From positions 62,001-126,000 of the forward strand of contig NZ_CALRWL010000008.1 of NCBI RefSeq assembly GCF_943371865.1: DNA of 64,000 nt. Direction: 5' to 3'. This document shows, in pieces, positions 1 through 7,475 of the stretch (position 1 is its first letter; every line of letters begins with the position of its first letter). The position numbers were made by a program, and so were the translations under genes. The notes under the pieces are model-generated. The model was not told the DNA's origin. It worked only from the letters and a program-made list of their open reading frames with translations, and searched no databases. Source of the stretch: Azorhizobium sp943371865. GTDB lineage: Bacteria > Pseudomonadota > Alphaproteobacteria > Rhizobiales > Xanthobacteraceae.

Positions 1-264
1 GCCCACAGGCGCATACTTGGCGCTGTACCATGCCGCATGATCGGGATCCGGCGAGGGCGCCGGCATGACATATTCGAACGGCGCCAGCGCGCCGTCGGTG
101 AAGGACACGGCCGCGGCTGTGAACCCCGCGTCCATCAGTGGCCCGGCAATGGCTGCATTGAGGCTGAGGCCGGGCTTCAGGATGAAATCCAGCGTCTCCA
201 GGGGCGCGGCGACACTCTCGATGCGCTCTAAGGCAACGGGCCCCGGTTGCTTCAACTGTCGCAT
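1..264 (-). CDS. PPC/DUF296-domain protein, partial (C-terminus off the window edge)
   Basis: Reading the minus strand from an ATG at 264 gives 88 residues without a stop up to the window edge. The start MRQLKQPGPVALERIESV and the later LKPGLSLNAAIAGPLMDAG resemble bacterial proteins with one or two PPC (DUF296) domains, a fold also found in plant AT-hook proteins. A GGAG sequence lies about 10 bases before the ATG. The molecular role of bacterial members is not established. The family call is from recalled sequence similarity and only the first third of the protein is visible. Confidence 0.6.
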   Translation of the reverse strand, partial: MRQLKQPGPVALERIESVAAPLETLDFILKPGLSLNAAIAGPLMDAGFTAAAVSFTDGALAPFEYVMPAPSPDPDHAAWYSAKYAPVG

Positions 265-324
265 GCGCCACTTGCTCCATCGCCAGCCCCCGCACGACGT
301 GACGGTGAGGCTGGCCGACGTGCT

Positions 325-1101
325 CTAAGTCGCAGCGGGCACGATGTCCACCGGATGGCGAGATCCGACCCGCTGGCGGCTGCGCCAGATCCACAAGGAA
401 GCGACGACCAGGAGGGTAAAGCCAATCGGGCCATGCGGGCTGGCGTGGCTGACCTGGATTTCCCAGCCGAAACCGACCAGCAGGAGCAATGCCGGCCACG
501 GCGCACGAGCCGTGAGTGCAAGTGCCAGCGCCGCCGTGAGCGCCGCCGCAAAGATCGCCCAAGAGCCGCCCAGGCTGATGAACGAACCGACGCCTCCGGT
601 GATGGGATCCACCCAATCCGTGTTCAGCAGCTTGATCGCCCCGGCGGCCTGTTCCGGGGTCAGGGTTCCCGCCGCCTGCATGGCCTCGACATTCAGAATC
701 GACCGGCCCAGCCCGATGCCGCCGATGGAATCAAGTGCCGTGTAGAAGATCATGAACAGGAAGGTGAACGTCCGGGACAACCAGGCCAGGGAGCCCGCCA
801 CCCCGCCCTCGATGCCATCCATCAGGCCCCAGAGACCCACGGAGACCAAACCGAGGAGCGGAAGCTGGATCATGTGCAGCGCCACCCACCAGCGCGGTCC
901 GAAATAGCCCAGCGCCTGGAACGCGGGCGCATAGGGTTGCGACGTGCACAGATAGGCGAACATGCCCGGATCGCGAGTGAAATTTGCCGGGTGAAACAGC
1001 TCCATCCCCGCCAGCACGAGGGGGGCAAACACAAGCCCCAGCCAAAACAGAATCGTCTTCGCCAACTGGTCGGTCACGGCGTGCCCCCATGCCTGTTTCA
1101 C
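325..1101 (-). CDS. Conserved polytopic membrane protein of unknown function
   Basis: The reading frame runs to a stop at 325 and encodes about 258 residues with roughly six hydrophobic segments. Examples are ILFWLGLVFAPLVLAGMEL near the start, a central LLGLVSVGLWGLM and two C-terminal segments. The frame stays open upstream to 1371, but that part is not hydrophobic and looks non-coding. I chose the GTG at 1101; a GTG at 1077 is equally possible because neither has a strong ribosome-binding site. It follows the PPC gene's start by 60 bases on the same strand. I do not recognise the family. Confidence 0.5.
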   Translation of the reverse strand: MKQAWGHAVTDQLAKTILFWLGLVFAPLVLAGMELFHPANFTRDPGMFAYLCTSQPYAPAFQALGYFGPRWWVALHMIQLPLLGLVSVGLWGLMDGIEGGVAGSLAWLSRTFTFLFMIFYTALDSIGGIGLGRSILNVEAMQAAGTLTPEQAAGAIKLLNTDWVDPITGGVGSFISLGGSWAIFAAALTAALALALTARAPWPALLLLVGFGWEIQVSHASPHGPIGFTLLVVASLWIWRSRQRVGSRHPVDIVPAAT

Positions 1102-1168
1102 CAACGGTATTCTAACCGGGCAGGGGCTTGATCCAAGCACCGATCCACGCCCTGTCCCGAGACGCATA

Positions 1169-1191
1169 GCATGCATCTTTCTTGTGCATGC
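1169..1191. promoter_or_regulatory. Inverted repeat upstream of an ABC transporter operon
   Basis: GCATGCA at 1169-1175 and TGCATGC at 1185-1191 form a perfect 7-base inverted repeat with a 9-base AT-rich spacer, in the divergent region between the membrane protein and the ABC operon. It could be a regulator site for either gene. No clear sigma-70 promoter could be fixed beside it. Confidence 0.3.
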
Positions 1192-1382
1192 GTGCGGCGG
1201 GTGTGTCATGTTTCCCGATGTGCCGATAGGAGAGGCGTTGGCGGAGCCGCATTGCTGCGATATCCGTCCATGGCGTAGTTCTTGCTTTGTCGGCGCCGGA
1301 GTGCGCGTGGCTATCGTCCCCGCGCGCCAGGCCATAGCCAGTCCCGCGACCCCGTCGTCGGGATTAAACAATGGGGATATGG

Positions 1383-2189
1383 ATGAAGAAGCTTCTGATT
1401 GCCGCTGGCCTGGTGCTGCTTGCCGGCACCGTCGCGGCGTCTGCGGACGTGCTCGACAAGATCAAGGAAAAGGGCGTCCTCACGGTCGGCGTCAAGGCCG
1501 ACTACAAGCCGTTCGGCTTCCGTGATCCCTCGGGCGCCATCGTCGGCATTGAGCCGGATCTGGCTGCTGACGTGGCCAAGCGCCTTGGCGTGAAGGTGGA
1601 ACTGGTGCCGGTGATCTCGGCCAATCGCATCGAGTTCCTGCAGCAGGGCAAGATCGATCTGATGATCGCCACCATGTCCGACAAGCCGGAGCGCCGGAAA
1701 GTCGTCCTGGCGATCGACCCGCCATACTATTCCGACGCGGTCAACATCCTGATGTCCAAGAAGGTCAAGGGTGTTGCCTCTTGGGAAGACCTGAAGGGCA
1801 AGGTGCTCTGCGGCACCTCGGGCGCCTGGTACAACAAGGATGTCGCCACCAAGTACGGTGCCGAAGTCAAGGCGTTTGACGGTTCCGAGAAGCCCCTGTT
1901 CGCGCTCAAGGGCGGCGAATGCATCGGCTATCTCTATGACCAGACCTTCGTGCAGGGCAAACTGCTCGACACCGAATGGTCCACCGACTTCGCCATGCCG
2001 CTGCCGGGCGTGATGGAAGCCCCCTGGATCCTGGCGGTCGCCCCCGGCGAGGACAAGTTTGCCAAGTTCATGACCGACACCACCATGGACTGGATGAAGA
2101 CCGGCTTCATCGTCAATGAGGAAAAGAAGTGGGGGATCACCCCCACGGACTATTCCCAGCGCATGCACGCCAAGGCTAAGGGCAGCTGA
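1383..2189 (+). CDS. Amino-acid ABC transporter, periplasmic substrate-binding protein
   Basis: This is a family-3 (SBP_bac_3) binding protein of 268 residues that captures a small polar solute and delivers it to the permeases encoded downstream. The signal peptide is clear (MKKLLIAAGLVLLAGTVAASA). The mature part opens with the typical IKEKGVLTVGVKADYKPFGF, followed by the IVGIEPDLAADVAKRLG segment. An ATG four codons earlier (1371) is in frame, but the 1383 start gives a standard lysine-rich signal sequence and has GGGGA about 5 bases upstream. It heads a four-gene operon; the substrate cannot be read from sequence. It differs from the branched-chain-type binding protein inside the nicotinate island. 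Confidence 0.85.
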   Translation: MKKLLIAAGLVLLAGTVAASADVLDKIKEKGVLTVGVKADYKPFGFRDPSGAIVGIEPDLAADVAKRLGVKVELVPVISANRIEFLQQGKIDLMIATMSDKPERRKVVLAIDPPYYSDAVNILMSKKVKGVASWEDLKGKVLCGTSGAWYNKDVATKYGAEVKAFDGSEKPLFALKGGECIGYLYDQTFVQGKLLDTEWSTDFAMPLPGVMEAPWILAVAPGEDKFAKFMTDTTMDWMKTGFIVNEEKKWGITPTDYSQRMHAKAKGS

Positions 2190-2195
2190 GCTGCC

Positions 2196-2226
2196 TGACG
2201 CGCGCCGCTTCATGCGGCGCGCGTCA
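2196..2226 (+). promoter_or_regulatory. Intercistronic stem-loop after the binding-protein gene
   Basis: TGACGCGCGCCGC at 2196-2208 pairs perfectly with 2214-2226 around a 5-base loop. It starts six bases after the stop codon, with only TTCC after it, so it is not a strong intrinsic terminator. Such hairpins commonly protect the upstream mRNA from 3' decay, giving more binding protein than permease. That role is inferred. Confidence 0.6.
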
Positions 2227-2325
2227 TTCCCGCCCTCGCCGCGTCTGCCGCGCATGCCCGCCGCCCCTGGTGCCGCAGGCCGCGCGTGACCATTCCAGCC
2301 CCTCCTGATCGACCGGCCTGACCCC

Positions 2326-3084
2326 ATGGATCTCGTCGCGGACTGGTTCCGCACCCTTTACGAAACCACCGGCATCAACCTGACCATCGTCTATGACACC
2401 TATGACCGGCAGCGCTTCCTGTCGGGCCTGGGCATGACGGTGTTTCTCTCGGTGGTGTCCATTGTCCTGTCCGTGGTGATCGGCGCCGTGGGCGCCTGGG
2501 CGCAGGGCTCGCCTCTGCGCGTGGTGCGGGCGCTGGTGAACGGCTTTGTGGTGCTGTTCCGGAACACGCCGCCGCTGGTGCAGATCTTCTTCTTCTATTT
2601 CGGTCTCGGGCACATGCTGCCGCGGATCGAAAACGCCGATGGAATGATGGTGCCGCTGGTCACCAACGTGCAGTGGGCGATCATCTCGCTGTCGCTGTTC
2701 GCCGGTGCCTTCAATGTGGAGATCTTCCGCTCGGGGATCGAGGCGGTGCCGCGCACTACCACCGAAGCGGCGGAAGCCCTCGGCTACACCCGTCTCGGGG
2801 TCTATCGCCACGTCCTGCTGCCCTTGGCGCTGCGGATCTGCCTCCCGGCCCTCAACAACAATCTGGTCAATCTGCTGAAGACCACCACTTTGGCCTATGC
2901 CATCGCGGTGCCGGAGACCCTGTACGTCTCCAAGCAGATCTGGACCGACTCCCAGAATGTTCCGGTGATGATGACCGTGCTGCTGATCGTCTATACCGGC
3001 CTGGTCGGAATCCTTGTCTTCCTTATGCATCGTTGGGAACGGATGCTGAGCATCCCCGGATATGGACAGGGGGCGGCGCGATGA
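2326..3084 (+). CDS. Amino-acid ABC transporter permease (HisM/GlnP type)
   Basis: This 252-residue inner-membrane permease has about five transmembrane segments, a common number for the HisMQ family. The conserved EAAEALGYTRLGVYRHVLLPLALR loop (around residues 145-170) contacts the ATPase. An N-terminal stretch of about 40 residues precedes the first membrane helix, and the open frame supports an ATG start at 2326. Its stop overlaps the start of the second permease (ATGA), indicating translational coupling. The 136-base gap to the binding-protein gene contains a strong stem-loop. Confidence 0.85.
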   Translation: MDLVADWFRTLYETTGINLTIVYDTYDRQRFLSGLGMTVFLSVVSIVLSVVIGAVGAWAQGSPLRVVRALVNGFVVLFRNTPPLVQIFFFYFGLGHMLPRIENADGMMVPLVTNVQWAIISLSLFAGAFNVEIFRSGIEAVPRTTTEAAEALGYTRLGVYRHVLLPLALRICLPALNNNLVNLLKTTTLAYAIAVPETLYVSKQIWTDSQNVPVMMTVLLIVYTGLVGILVFLMHRWERMLSIPGYGQGAAR

Positions 3085-3941
3085 CCTCCGACACCTCGCC
3101 CGCACCGGCCTCCGTGCTTCCGGTCCTGTTGCCGTTCCGGGCCAGCCAACCGCGCCGGTTTGCGCCGCTGCGTCTCCAGTTCATTCACGCTGTCGGCTTC
3201 ATAGGTCTCGCTCTGCTGGTGGGCGGCGCGGCCCATGCCCAGAGCGGCGCGGACCAATTGTCGGCGCTTGGCGTGATCTGGAAGTGGTTTCCGCTGCTGA
3301 TGAGCGGCTTCATGTTCAATATCGCCATTTCCGTGCTCTCCATGAGTCTGGGCACCATCGCCGGCCTCGGATTGGGCCTGCTGGCCATCAGCCTGAACCG
3401 CCCGCTGCGCCGCACGGCCTGGGGCACCACACAGTTCTTCCGCAATGCGCCGTGGCTGGTGCTGCTGTTCTTCGCCATGTTCATGATCCCGTTCCAGTTC
3501 ACTATTTTCGGCACTACCTATCCGCTGCCGGACTGGGTGAAGGCGGTGATCGGCTTCGCCTTGCCGGTGATGGCCAATGTGTCCGAGATCGTGCGCGGCG
3601 CGGTGGGCTCGCTGCCCAGCGGGCAGTGGGAGGCGGCGGAATCGCTGGCCTTTTCCCGCAGGAAGACCCTGTGGCTGATCATCCTGCCGCAGTGCGTGAA
3701 GCGCATGCTCCCGCCCTGGATGAACCTCTACTCACTGGTGACCATGGCCACCGTCCAGGCGTCCATCGTCGGGGTCACCGAGATGCTGACGCTGACCGCG
3801 CAGGTGCATGCGGCCGAGGGCGGCCGCCCCGATCTGCTGGCGCCGCTCTACGGCTTCGCCATGCTGTGCTTCTTCGTCTACTGCTATCCCATCGAGCGCT
3901 TTACCCTCTATCTGGAGCGGCGCTTCCACCTGCATCAGTAA
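3081..3941 (+). CDS. Amino-acid ABC transporter permease, second subunit
   Basis: This 286-residue permease has an unusual first 70 residues: a soluble Pro-rich leader, then a hydrophobic segment ending in a GAAHAQSG sequence that looks like a signal-peptide cleavage site. The five core helices follow, with the EAAESLAFSRRKTLWLIILPQ coupling loop. It pairs with the previous permease to form the channel. The start overlaps the preceding gene's stop. The ATPase gene begins 50 bases downstream. Confidence 0.85.
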   Translation: MTSDTSPAPASVLPVLLPFRASQPRRFAPLRLQFIHAVGFIGLALLVGGAAHAQSGADQLSALGVIWKWFPLLMSGFMFNIAISVLSMSLGTIAGLGLGLLAISLNRPLRRTAWGTTQFFRNAPWLVLLFFAMFMIPFQFTIFGTTYPLPDWVKAVIGFALPVMANVSEIVRGAVGSLPSGQWEAAESLAFSRRKTLWLIILPQCVKRMLPPWMNLYSLVTMATVQASIVGVTEMLTLTAQVHAAEGGRPDLLAPLYGFAMLCFFVYCYPIERFTLYLERRFHLHQ

Positions 3942-3991
3942 ATCCGCATCAATAGACCCGCCCATTCCGTTCTTTGCGCTGGAGATGCGCC

Positions 3992-4771
3992 TTGGCTGCC
4001 CCCGCCCCCTCGACTGAAATTGACCATGGCTGGACACCCGACCAGCCGCTCGTGCGCCTTGTGGACGTGCACAAATCCTATGGCACCATCCCGGTTCTGC
4101 GCGGCGTGTCGCTGGACGTGCGCAAGGGCGAGGTGATCTGCATCATCGGGCCGTCGGGCTCGGGCAAGTCCACCTTGATCCGCTGCATCAATGCGCTGGT
4201 GCCCATCGACAGCGGCACCATCCGGGTCGAGGGTCAGGAAGTGAACGACCCGGATCTGGACAAGCTGGCCCTGCGCCGCAAGGTCGGCATGGTGTTCCAG
4301 CAATACAATCTGTTTCCCCATCGCACGGCGCTGCAGAATGTGATGATGGCGCCGATCCACGTCCTGAAGCAGAACCGCAAAGAGGTGGAAGCCCGCGCGC
4401 GGGCTCTGCTGGCCAAGGTCCGCCTCCAGGGCAAGGAGGACGCCTATCCCGGCCAATTGTCCGGCGGCCAGCAGCAGCGCGTCGCCATCGCCCGCTCGCT
4501 GGCCATGCGCCCGGATGTGATGCTGTTCGACGAAGTGACTGCCGCCCTCGATCCGGAAACGGTGAAGGAGGTTCTCGTCACCATCCGCGATCTGGCGGAG
4601 GAGGGCATGACCTGCATCCTGGTCACGCATGAAATGGGCTTTGCCCGCGAACTGGCGGACCACATCTATTTTACCGACGCCGGCTTGATCGTCGAGCATG
4701 GCCCGCCAGCGGAATTCTTCGCCAATCCCAAGGATGAGCGCACCAAGGCGTTCCTCGGGCAGGTGCTCTGA
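3992..4771 (+). CDS. Amino-acid ABC transporter ATP-binding protein (GlnQ/HisP type)
   Basis: This cytoplasmic ATPase of 259 residues energises the transporter. Visible motifs are Walker A GPSGSGKST, the Q-loop GMVFQQYNLFPH, the signature LSGGQQQR, Walker B VMLFDE and the H-loop THEM. The frame has a TTG at 3992 preceded by GGAG with 7 bases spacing; this is preferred to the upstream TTG at 3974 because of the ribosome-binding site. The Walker B segment reads LFDEVTAALDPE where many homologues have LFDEPTSALDPE. It is the last gene of the operon and is followed by a bidirectional terminator. Confidence 0.88.
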   Translation: MAAPAPSTEIDHGWTPDQPLVRLVDVHKSYGTIPVLRGVSLDVRKGEVICIIGPSGSGKSTLIRCINALVPIDSGTIRVEGQEVNDPDLDKLALRRKVGMVFQQYNLFPHRTALQNVMMAPIHVLKQNRKEVEARARALLAKVRLQGKEDAYPGQLSGGQQQRVAIARSLAMRPDVMLFDEVTAALDPETVKEVLVTIRDLAEEGMTCILVTHEMGFARELADHIYFTDAGLIVEHGPPAEFFANPKDERTKAFLGQVL

Positions 4772-4802
4772 GCCGCCCTAAGGCAAAACCGATCAGAATA
4801 AA

Positions 4803-4830
4803 AAAAACGCGCCTCGGTGGGCGCGTTTTT
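4803..4830. terminator. Bidirectional intrinsic terminator between convergent genes
   Basis: AAAAACGCGCC at 4803-4813 and GGCGCGTTTTT at 4820-4830 form a stem with a six-base loop. Runs of A and T on both sides make it work in both orientations. It separates the ABC operon (plus) from the enamidase gene (minus, ending at 4850). Confidence 0.85.
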
Positions 4831-4849
4831 CGTTTCGGAACGCTAGCAT

Positions 4850-6049
4850 TCACGCCTTGACGATGAAGGGCACCTTGGTCGCCGGCGGGGTATTGCGCGA
4901 ACGCTCGGTGCGCACAATGCCGTCGATGATGGTCATGCCGATGCCGGGCAGGTCGCCCAGCTGGATGCTCTCCAGCAAATTCTTGCCGGCGGAATGCTGG
5001 GCGGTGTCCATGATGACGAAATCCGCCGAGCGCCCCACTTCGATGATGCCGCAATCCAGCGCCCGCATGCGCGCGGTATTGCCGGTGGCAAGGCAGAAGG
5101 CTTGTTCCGCCGGCAGATCGCCCAGCGAGGACAGCAGCGACACCATGCGCAGGATGCCCAGCGGCTGCACGCCCGAGCCGGCGGGCGCATCGGTGCCGAG
5201 GATGACGCGGTTGAGATCGCCCATCTCGCGGGCAATGCGCAAGGTGTAGAGCGCGGCGCGCTCATTGCCATTGTGCACCAGCTCCAGGCCGCGCTTGCAG
5301 CCCTCGCAGATGCAGCGGATCTGGCTGTCCGGCAGCGCTGTGTGGCCGCCGTTGATATGGCCCACCACGTCGGTGTCCGCTTCCAGCACGACGTCCTTGT
5401 CAATCAGGCCGGAGCCTGGAATGGACGGGCCGCCGGTGTGGATGGTGGACTGGATGCCATACTTGCGCGCCCAGCCGACCATGCGGCGGGCGGTGGGGCC
5501 GTCCTTGACGCCGCCGAGGCCAACTTCGCCCAGGAGCTTCACGCCGGCGGCGGCCAGTTCCTTGAAGTCGTCCTCCACCATGTCCGGCTCGATCACCGGC
5601 GCGCCCGCATGGATCTTCACGCCGCCGGGGCGGAAATTGGTGAAGCTGCGCTGGGCGGTGATGGCCAGGGCCTTCAGGCCGACCACATCGCGCGGCCGAC
5701 CGGGATAATGCACCTCGCCGGCGGAGATCATGGTGGTGACGCCGCCATGGAGGAAACTGTCGATCCAGTTGAGCTGGCTCTGGCGCGGCGTCCAGTCGCC
5801 GGCCACCGGATGCACATGGCTGTCGATCAGGCCCGGGGTGACGGCGGCGCCGCCCGCATCCACCAAAGTGGTGGCGCCCTCGGTGTCCACGTCCTTCAGC
5901 CGGCCGATGGCGGTGATGCGACCATTTTTGGCGACGATGGTATCGGCATCGAGGATCGGCTTCTCAAGGTCGCCGCTGAGTAGCAGGCCGATGTTGCGGA
6001 TGACGAGCTTGGTGGGTCCGCTCGGGGCGCCGGGGGCGTCATGGGACAT
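4850..6049 (-). CDS. ena: Enamidase (amidohydrolase; opens 1,4,5,6-tetrahydro-6-oxonicotinate)
   Basis: This 399-residue metal-dependent amidohydrolase resembles enamidase of Eubacterium barkeri, which hydrolyses 1,4,5,6-tetrahydro-6-oxonicotinate to 2-formylglutarate and ammonia. Visible features are the N-terminal beta-sandwich segment, the metal motif GLIDSHVHP (H78, H80), HTGG and HINGGH in the barrel, and GTDAPAGSGVQPLG near the C-terminal part. The substrate call rests on this likeness and on the 6-hydroxynicotinate reductase and nicotinate hydroxylase genes of the same island. It lies 117 bases downstream of fpr and has its own operator-like site 50 bases before the ATG. A generic imidazolonepropionase-like amidohydrolase is the alternative. 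Confidence 0.82.
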   Translation of the reverse strand: MSHDAPGAPSGPTKLVIRNIGLLLSGDLEKPILDADTIVAKNGRITAIGRLKDVDTEGATTLVDAGGAAVTPGLIDSHVHPVAGDWTPRQSQLNWIDSFLHGGVTTMISAGEVHYPGRPRDVVGLKALAITAQRSFTNFRPGGVKIHAGAPVIEPDMVEDDFKELAAAGVKLLGEVGLGGVKDGPTARRMVGWARKYGIQSTIHTGGPSIPGSGLIDKDVVLEADTDVVGHINGGHTALPDSQIRCICEGCKRGLELVHNGNERAALYTLRIAREMGDLNRVILGTDAPAGSGVQPLGILRMVSLLSSLGDLPAEQAFCLATGNTARMRALDCGIIEVGRSADFVIMDTAQHSAGKNLLESIQLGDLPGIGMTIIDGIVRTERSRNTPPATKVPFIVKA

Positions 6050-6098
6050 GGAAGGTCTCCGCTTTGTGCGGCCGGAGACGCGCGGGCGATCCCGGCAC

Positions 6099-6119
6099 TT
6101 TGTTTGTAAACATATGAAG
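6099..6119. promoter_or_regulatory. Operator-like site A of the nicotinate regulon
   Basis: The 21-bp element (core TTGTTTGTAAACATATGAA) lies 50 bases upstream of the enamidase start. It matches three other sites at 7351, 11646 and 13095, all in promoter regions of nicotinate genes. The proposed binder is the MarR-type protein encoded at 21721. Confidence 0.65.
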
Positions 6120-6123
6120 ACTA

Positions 6124-6157
6124 GGCCCGCGCGATGCCCTTGAGAACCGCGCGGGCC
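6124..6157. terminator. GC-rich hairpin between fpr and the enamidase gene
   Basis: GGCCCGCGCG at 6124-6133 pairs perfectly with 6148-6157 around a 14-base loop. On the minus strand it follows the fpr stop codon by about 10 bases but has no clear T-run after it. It may be an attenuator or partial terminator, making the enamidase partly dependent on its own promoter. Confidence 0.45.
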
Positions 6158-6166
6158 GAAAAATTA

Positions 6167-6940
6167 TCAACGTTCGGCGAAGGCCTTTTCGAGGACGAAG
6201 TCGCCGGCCTCGCCATGGTTGCCTTCCTCGAAGCCGCGGGTCTCCAGCATGGCGCGCAGATCGGTCATCATCTGCGGCGAGCCGCACAGCATCACCCGGT
6301 CGGTGGCGGCATCCAGCACCGGCAGGCCGATGTCGGAGAAAAGCTTTCCGGTCTCGATCAGGTCGGTGACCCGGCCGCGGTTGCGGAACGGCTCGCGGGT
6401 GACGGTGGGATAATAGATCAGCTTGGCGCGTACATCCTCGCCGAGGAATTCGTGGTTGGGCAGCTGCTCGGTGATGAGTTCGCCATAGGCCAGTTCCGCC
6501 ACTTCGCGGCAGCCGTGGATCAGCAGCACCTTCTCGAACCGCTCATAGGTCTCTGGATCGCGGATGATGGACAGGAACGGCGCAAGGCCGGTGCCTGTAC
6601 CCACCAGATAGAGGTTGCGCCCGTTCTTCAGATTGTCGAGCACCAGGGTGCCGGTGGACTTGCGGCCGACGATGATGGGATCGCCCACCTGCAGGTGCTG
6701 CAAGCGCGAGGTGAGGGGGCCGTCGGGCACCTTGATGGAGAAGAATTCGAGGGTCTCCTCATAGTTCGGGCTTACCACCGAATAGGCGCGCAGCAGCGGC
6801 TTCTCGTTCACCTTGATGCCGATCATGGTGAATTCGCCGTTGCGGAACCGGAAACCCGGATCGCGGGTCGCGGTGAAGGAGAACAGGCGGTCGGTCCAGT
6901 GATGGACGCTGAGCACGCGGGATTCCAGAAGATTGCTCAT
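6167..6940 (-). CDS. fpr: Ferredoxin-NADP+ reductase
   Basis: This 257-residue flavoprotein moves electrons between NADPH and ferredoxin. The FAD-binding motif RAYSVVSPNYEETLEFF and the NADP-binding VGTGTGLAPFLSI and LLIHGCRE segments are typical of bacterial subclass Fpr. The C-terminus ends in the family-like FVLEKAFAER. It is 36 bases downstream of fdxA on the same strand, so the pair is probably co-transcribed from the promoter at 7370-7398. Placement next to the enamidase and near Hnr suggests it supplies low-potential electrons for pyridine-ring reduction; that role is inferred from context. Confidence 0.88.
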   Translation of the reverse strand: MSNLLESRVLSVHHWTDRLFSFTATRDPGFRFRNGEFTMIGIKVNEKPLLRAYSVVSPNYEETLEFFSIKVPDGPLTSRLQHLQVGDPIIVGRKSTGTLVLDNLKNGRNLYLVGTGTGLAPFLSIIRDPETYERFEKVLLIHGCREVAELAYGELITEQLPNHEFLGEDVRAKLIYYPTVTREPFRNRGRVTDLIETGKLFSDIGLPVLDAATDRVMLCGSPQMMTDLRAMLETRGFEEGNHGEAGDFVLEKAFAER

Positions 6941-6976
6941 GGGAGAAGGCTCATGTGAGGCGTTATGGATCGGGGA

Positions 6977-7306
6977 TCAGGCGGCGGGCGTATCGGTCAG
7001 CAGGTCGCGTTTGCCCGGCTTGCCCTTCCAGTCGTCGGCATCGGCGGGCGGTTCGCCCTTCTCGGTAATGTTCGGCCATTGCGCGGCATAGGCGGCGTTC
7101 AGAGCCAGCCAGTCCTGCACGCTCGGATCGGTGTCGGGGCGGATGGCGTCCGCGGGGCACTCGGGCTCGCACACGCCGCAATCGATGCATTCGTCCGGAT
7201 GGATCACCAGCATGGTCTCGCCGGCATAGAAGCAGTCCACCGGGCACACGGACACGCAGTCCATGTATTTGCAGCGGATGCATTGCTCGGTGACGACGTA
7301 GGTCAT
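6977..7306 (-). CDS. fdxA: 7Fe ferredoxin, FdxA type ([3Fe-4S][4Fe-4S])
   Basis: This 109-residue ferredoxin starts with MTYVVTEQCIRCKYMDC. It has the FdxA cysteine pattern C9-x2-C12-x4-C17-x3-C21 and a second set ECIDCGVCEPECP, which together bind one [3Fe-4S] and one [4Fe-4S] cluster. The C-terminal tail is also typical of FdxA. It is the first gene of an fdxA-fpr unit with a strong promoter and an operator-like site. The likely partner is the 6-hydroxynicotinate reductase, because the gene is regulated like the nicotinate genes; this is inference. Confidence 0.88.
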   Translation of the reverse strand: MTYVVTEQCIRCKYMDCVSVCPVDCFYAGETMLVIHPDECIDCGVCEPECPADAIRPDTDPSVQDWLALNAAYAAQWPNITEKGEPPADADDWKGKPGKRDLLTDTPAA

Positions 7307-7350
7307 GGCTCCGGTCCTCGGGTTCCCATGCCGCGATCTCAGGATCGCAG

Positions 7351-7371
7351 TTTGTTTGTACACAAATGAAA
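7351..7371. promoter_or_regulatory. Operator-like site B of the nicotinate regulon (fdxA-fpr promoter)
   Basis: The core TTGTTTGTACACAAATGAA matches the three other sites of the island. It sits just downstream of, and touches, the -10 box of the minus-strand fdxA promoter, the expected position for a repressor. Confidence 0.7.
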
Positions 7372-7398
7372 AATAGAAACGCCGACGTCCCCTGTCAA
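7370..7398 (-). promoter_or_regulatory. Sigma-70-like promoter of fdxA-fpr
   Basis: On the minus strand, TTGACA (7398-7393) is followed after exactly 17 bases by TATTTT (7375-7370). This is a near-consensus vegetative promoter 64 bases before the fdxA ATG, with operator-like site B at the expected transcription start. Confidence 0.7.
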
Positions 7399-7475
7399 TT
7401 CCCGTCACCGGCGCGAAGTGCGGACATTTTGCGCAGGGCTGCGGAGAATTCGGGCAATCCCCTGATCTGGGCGAC

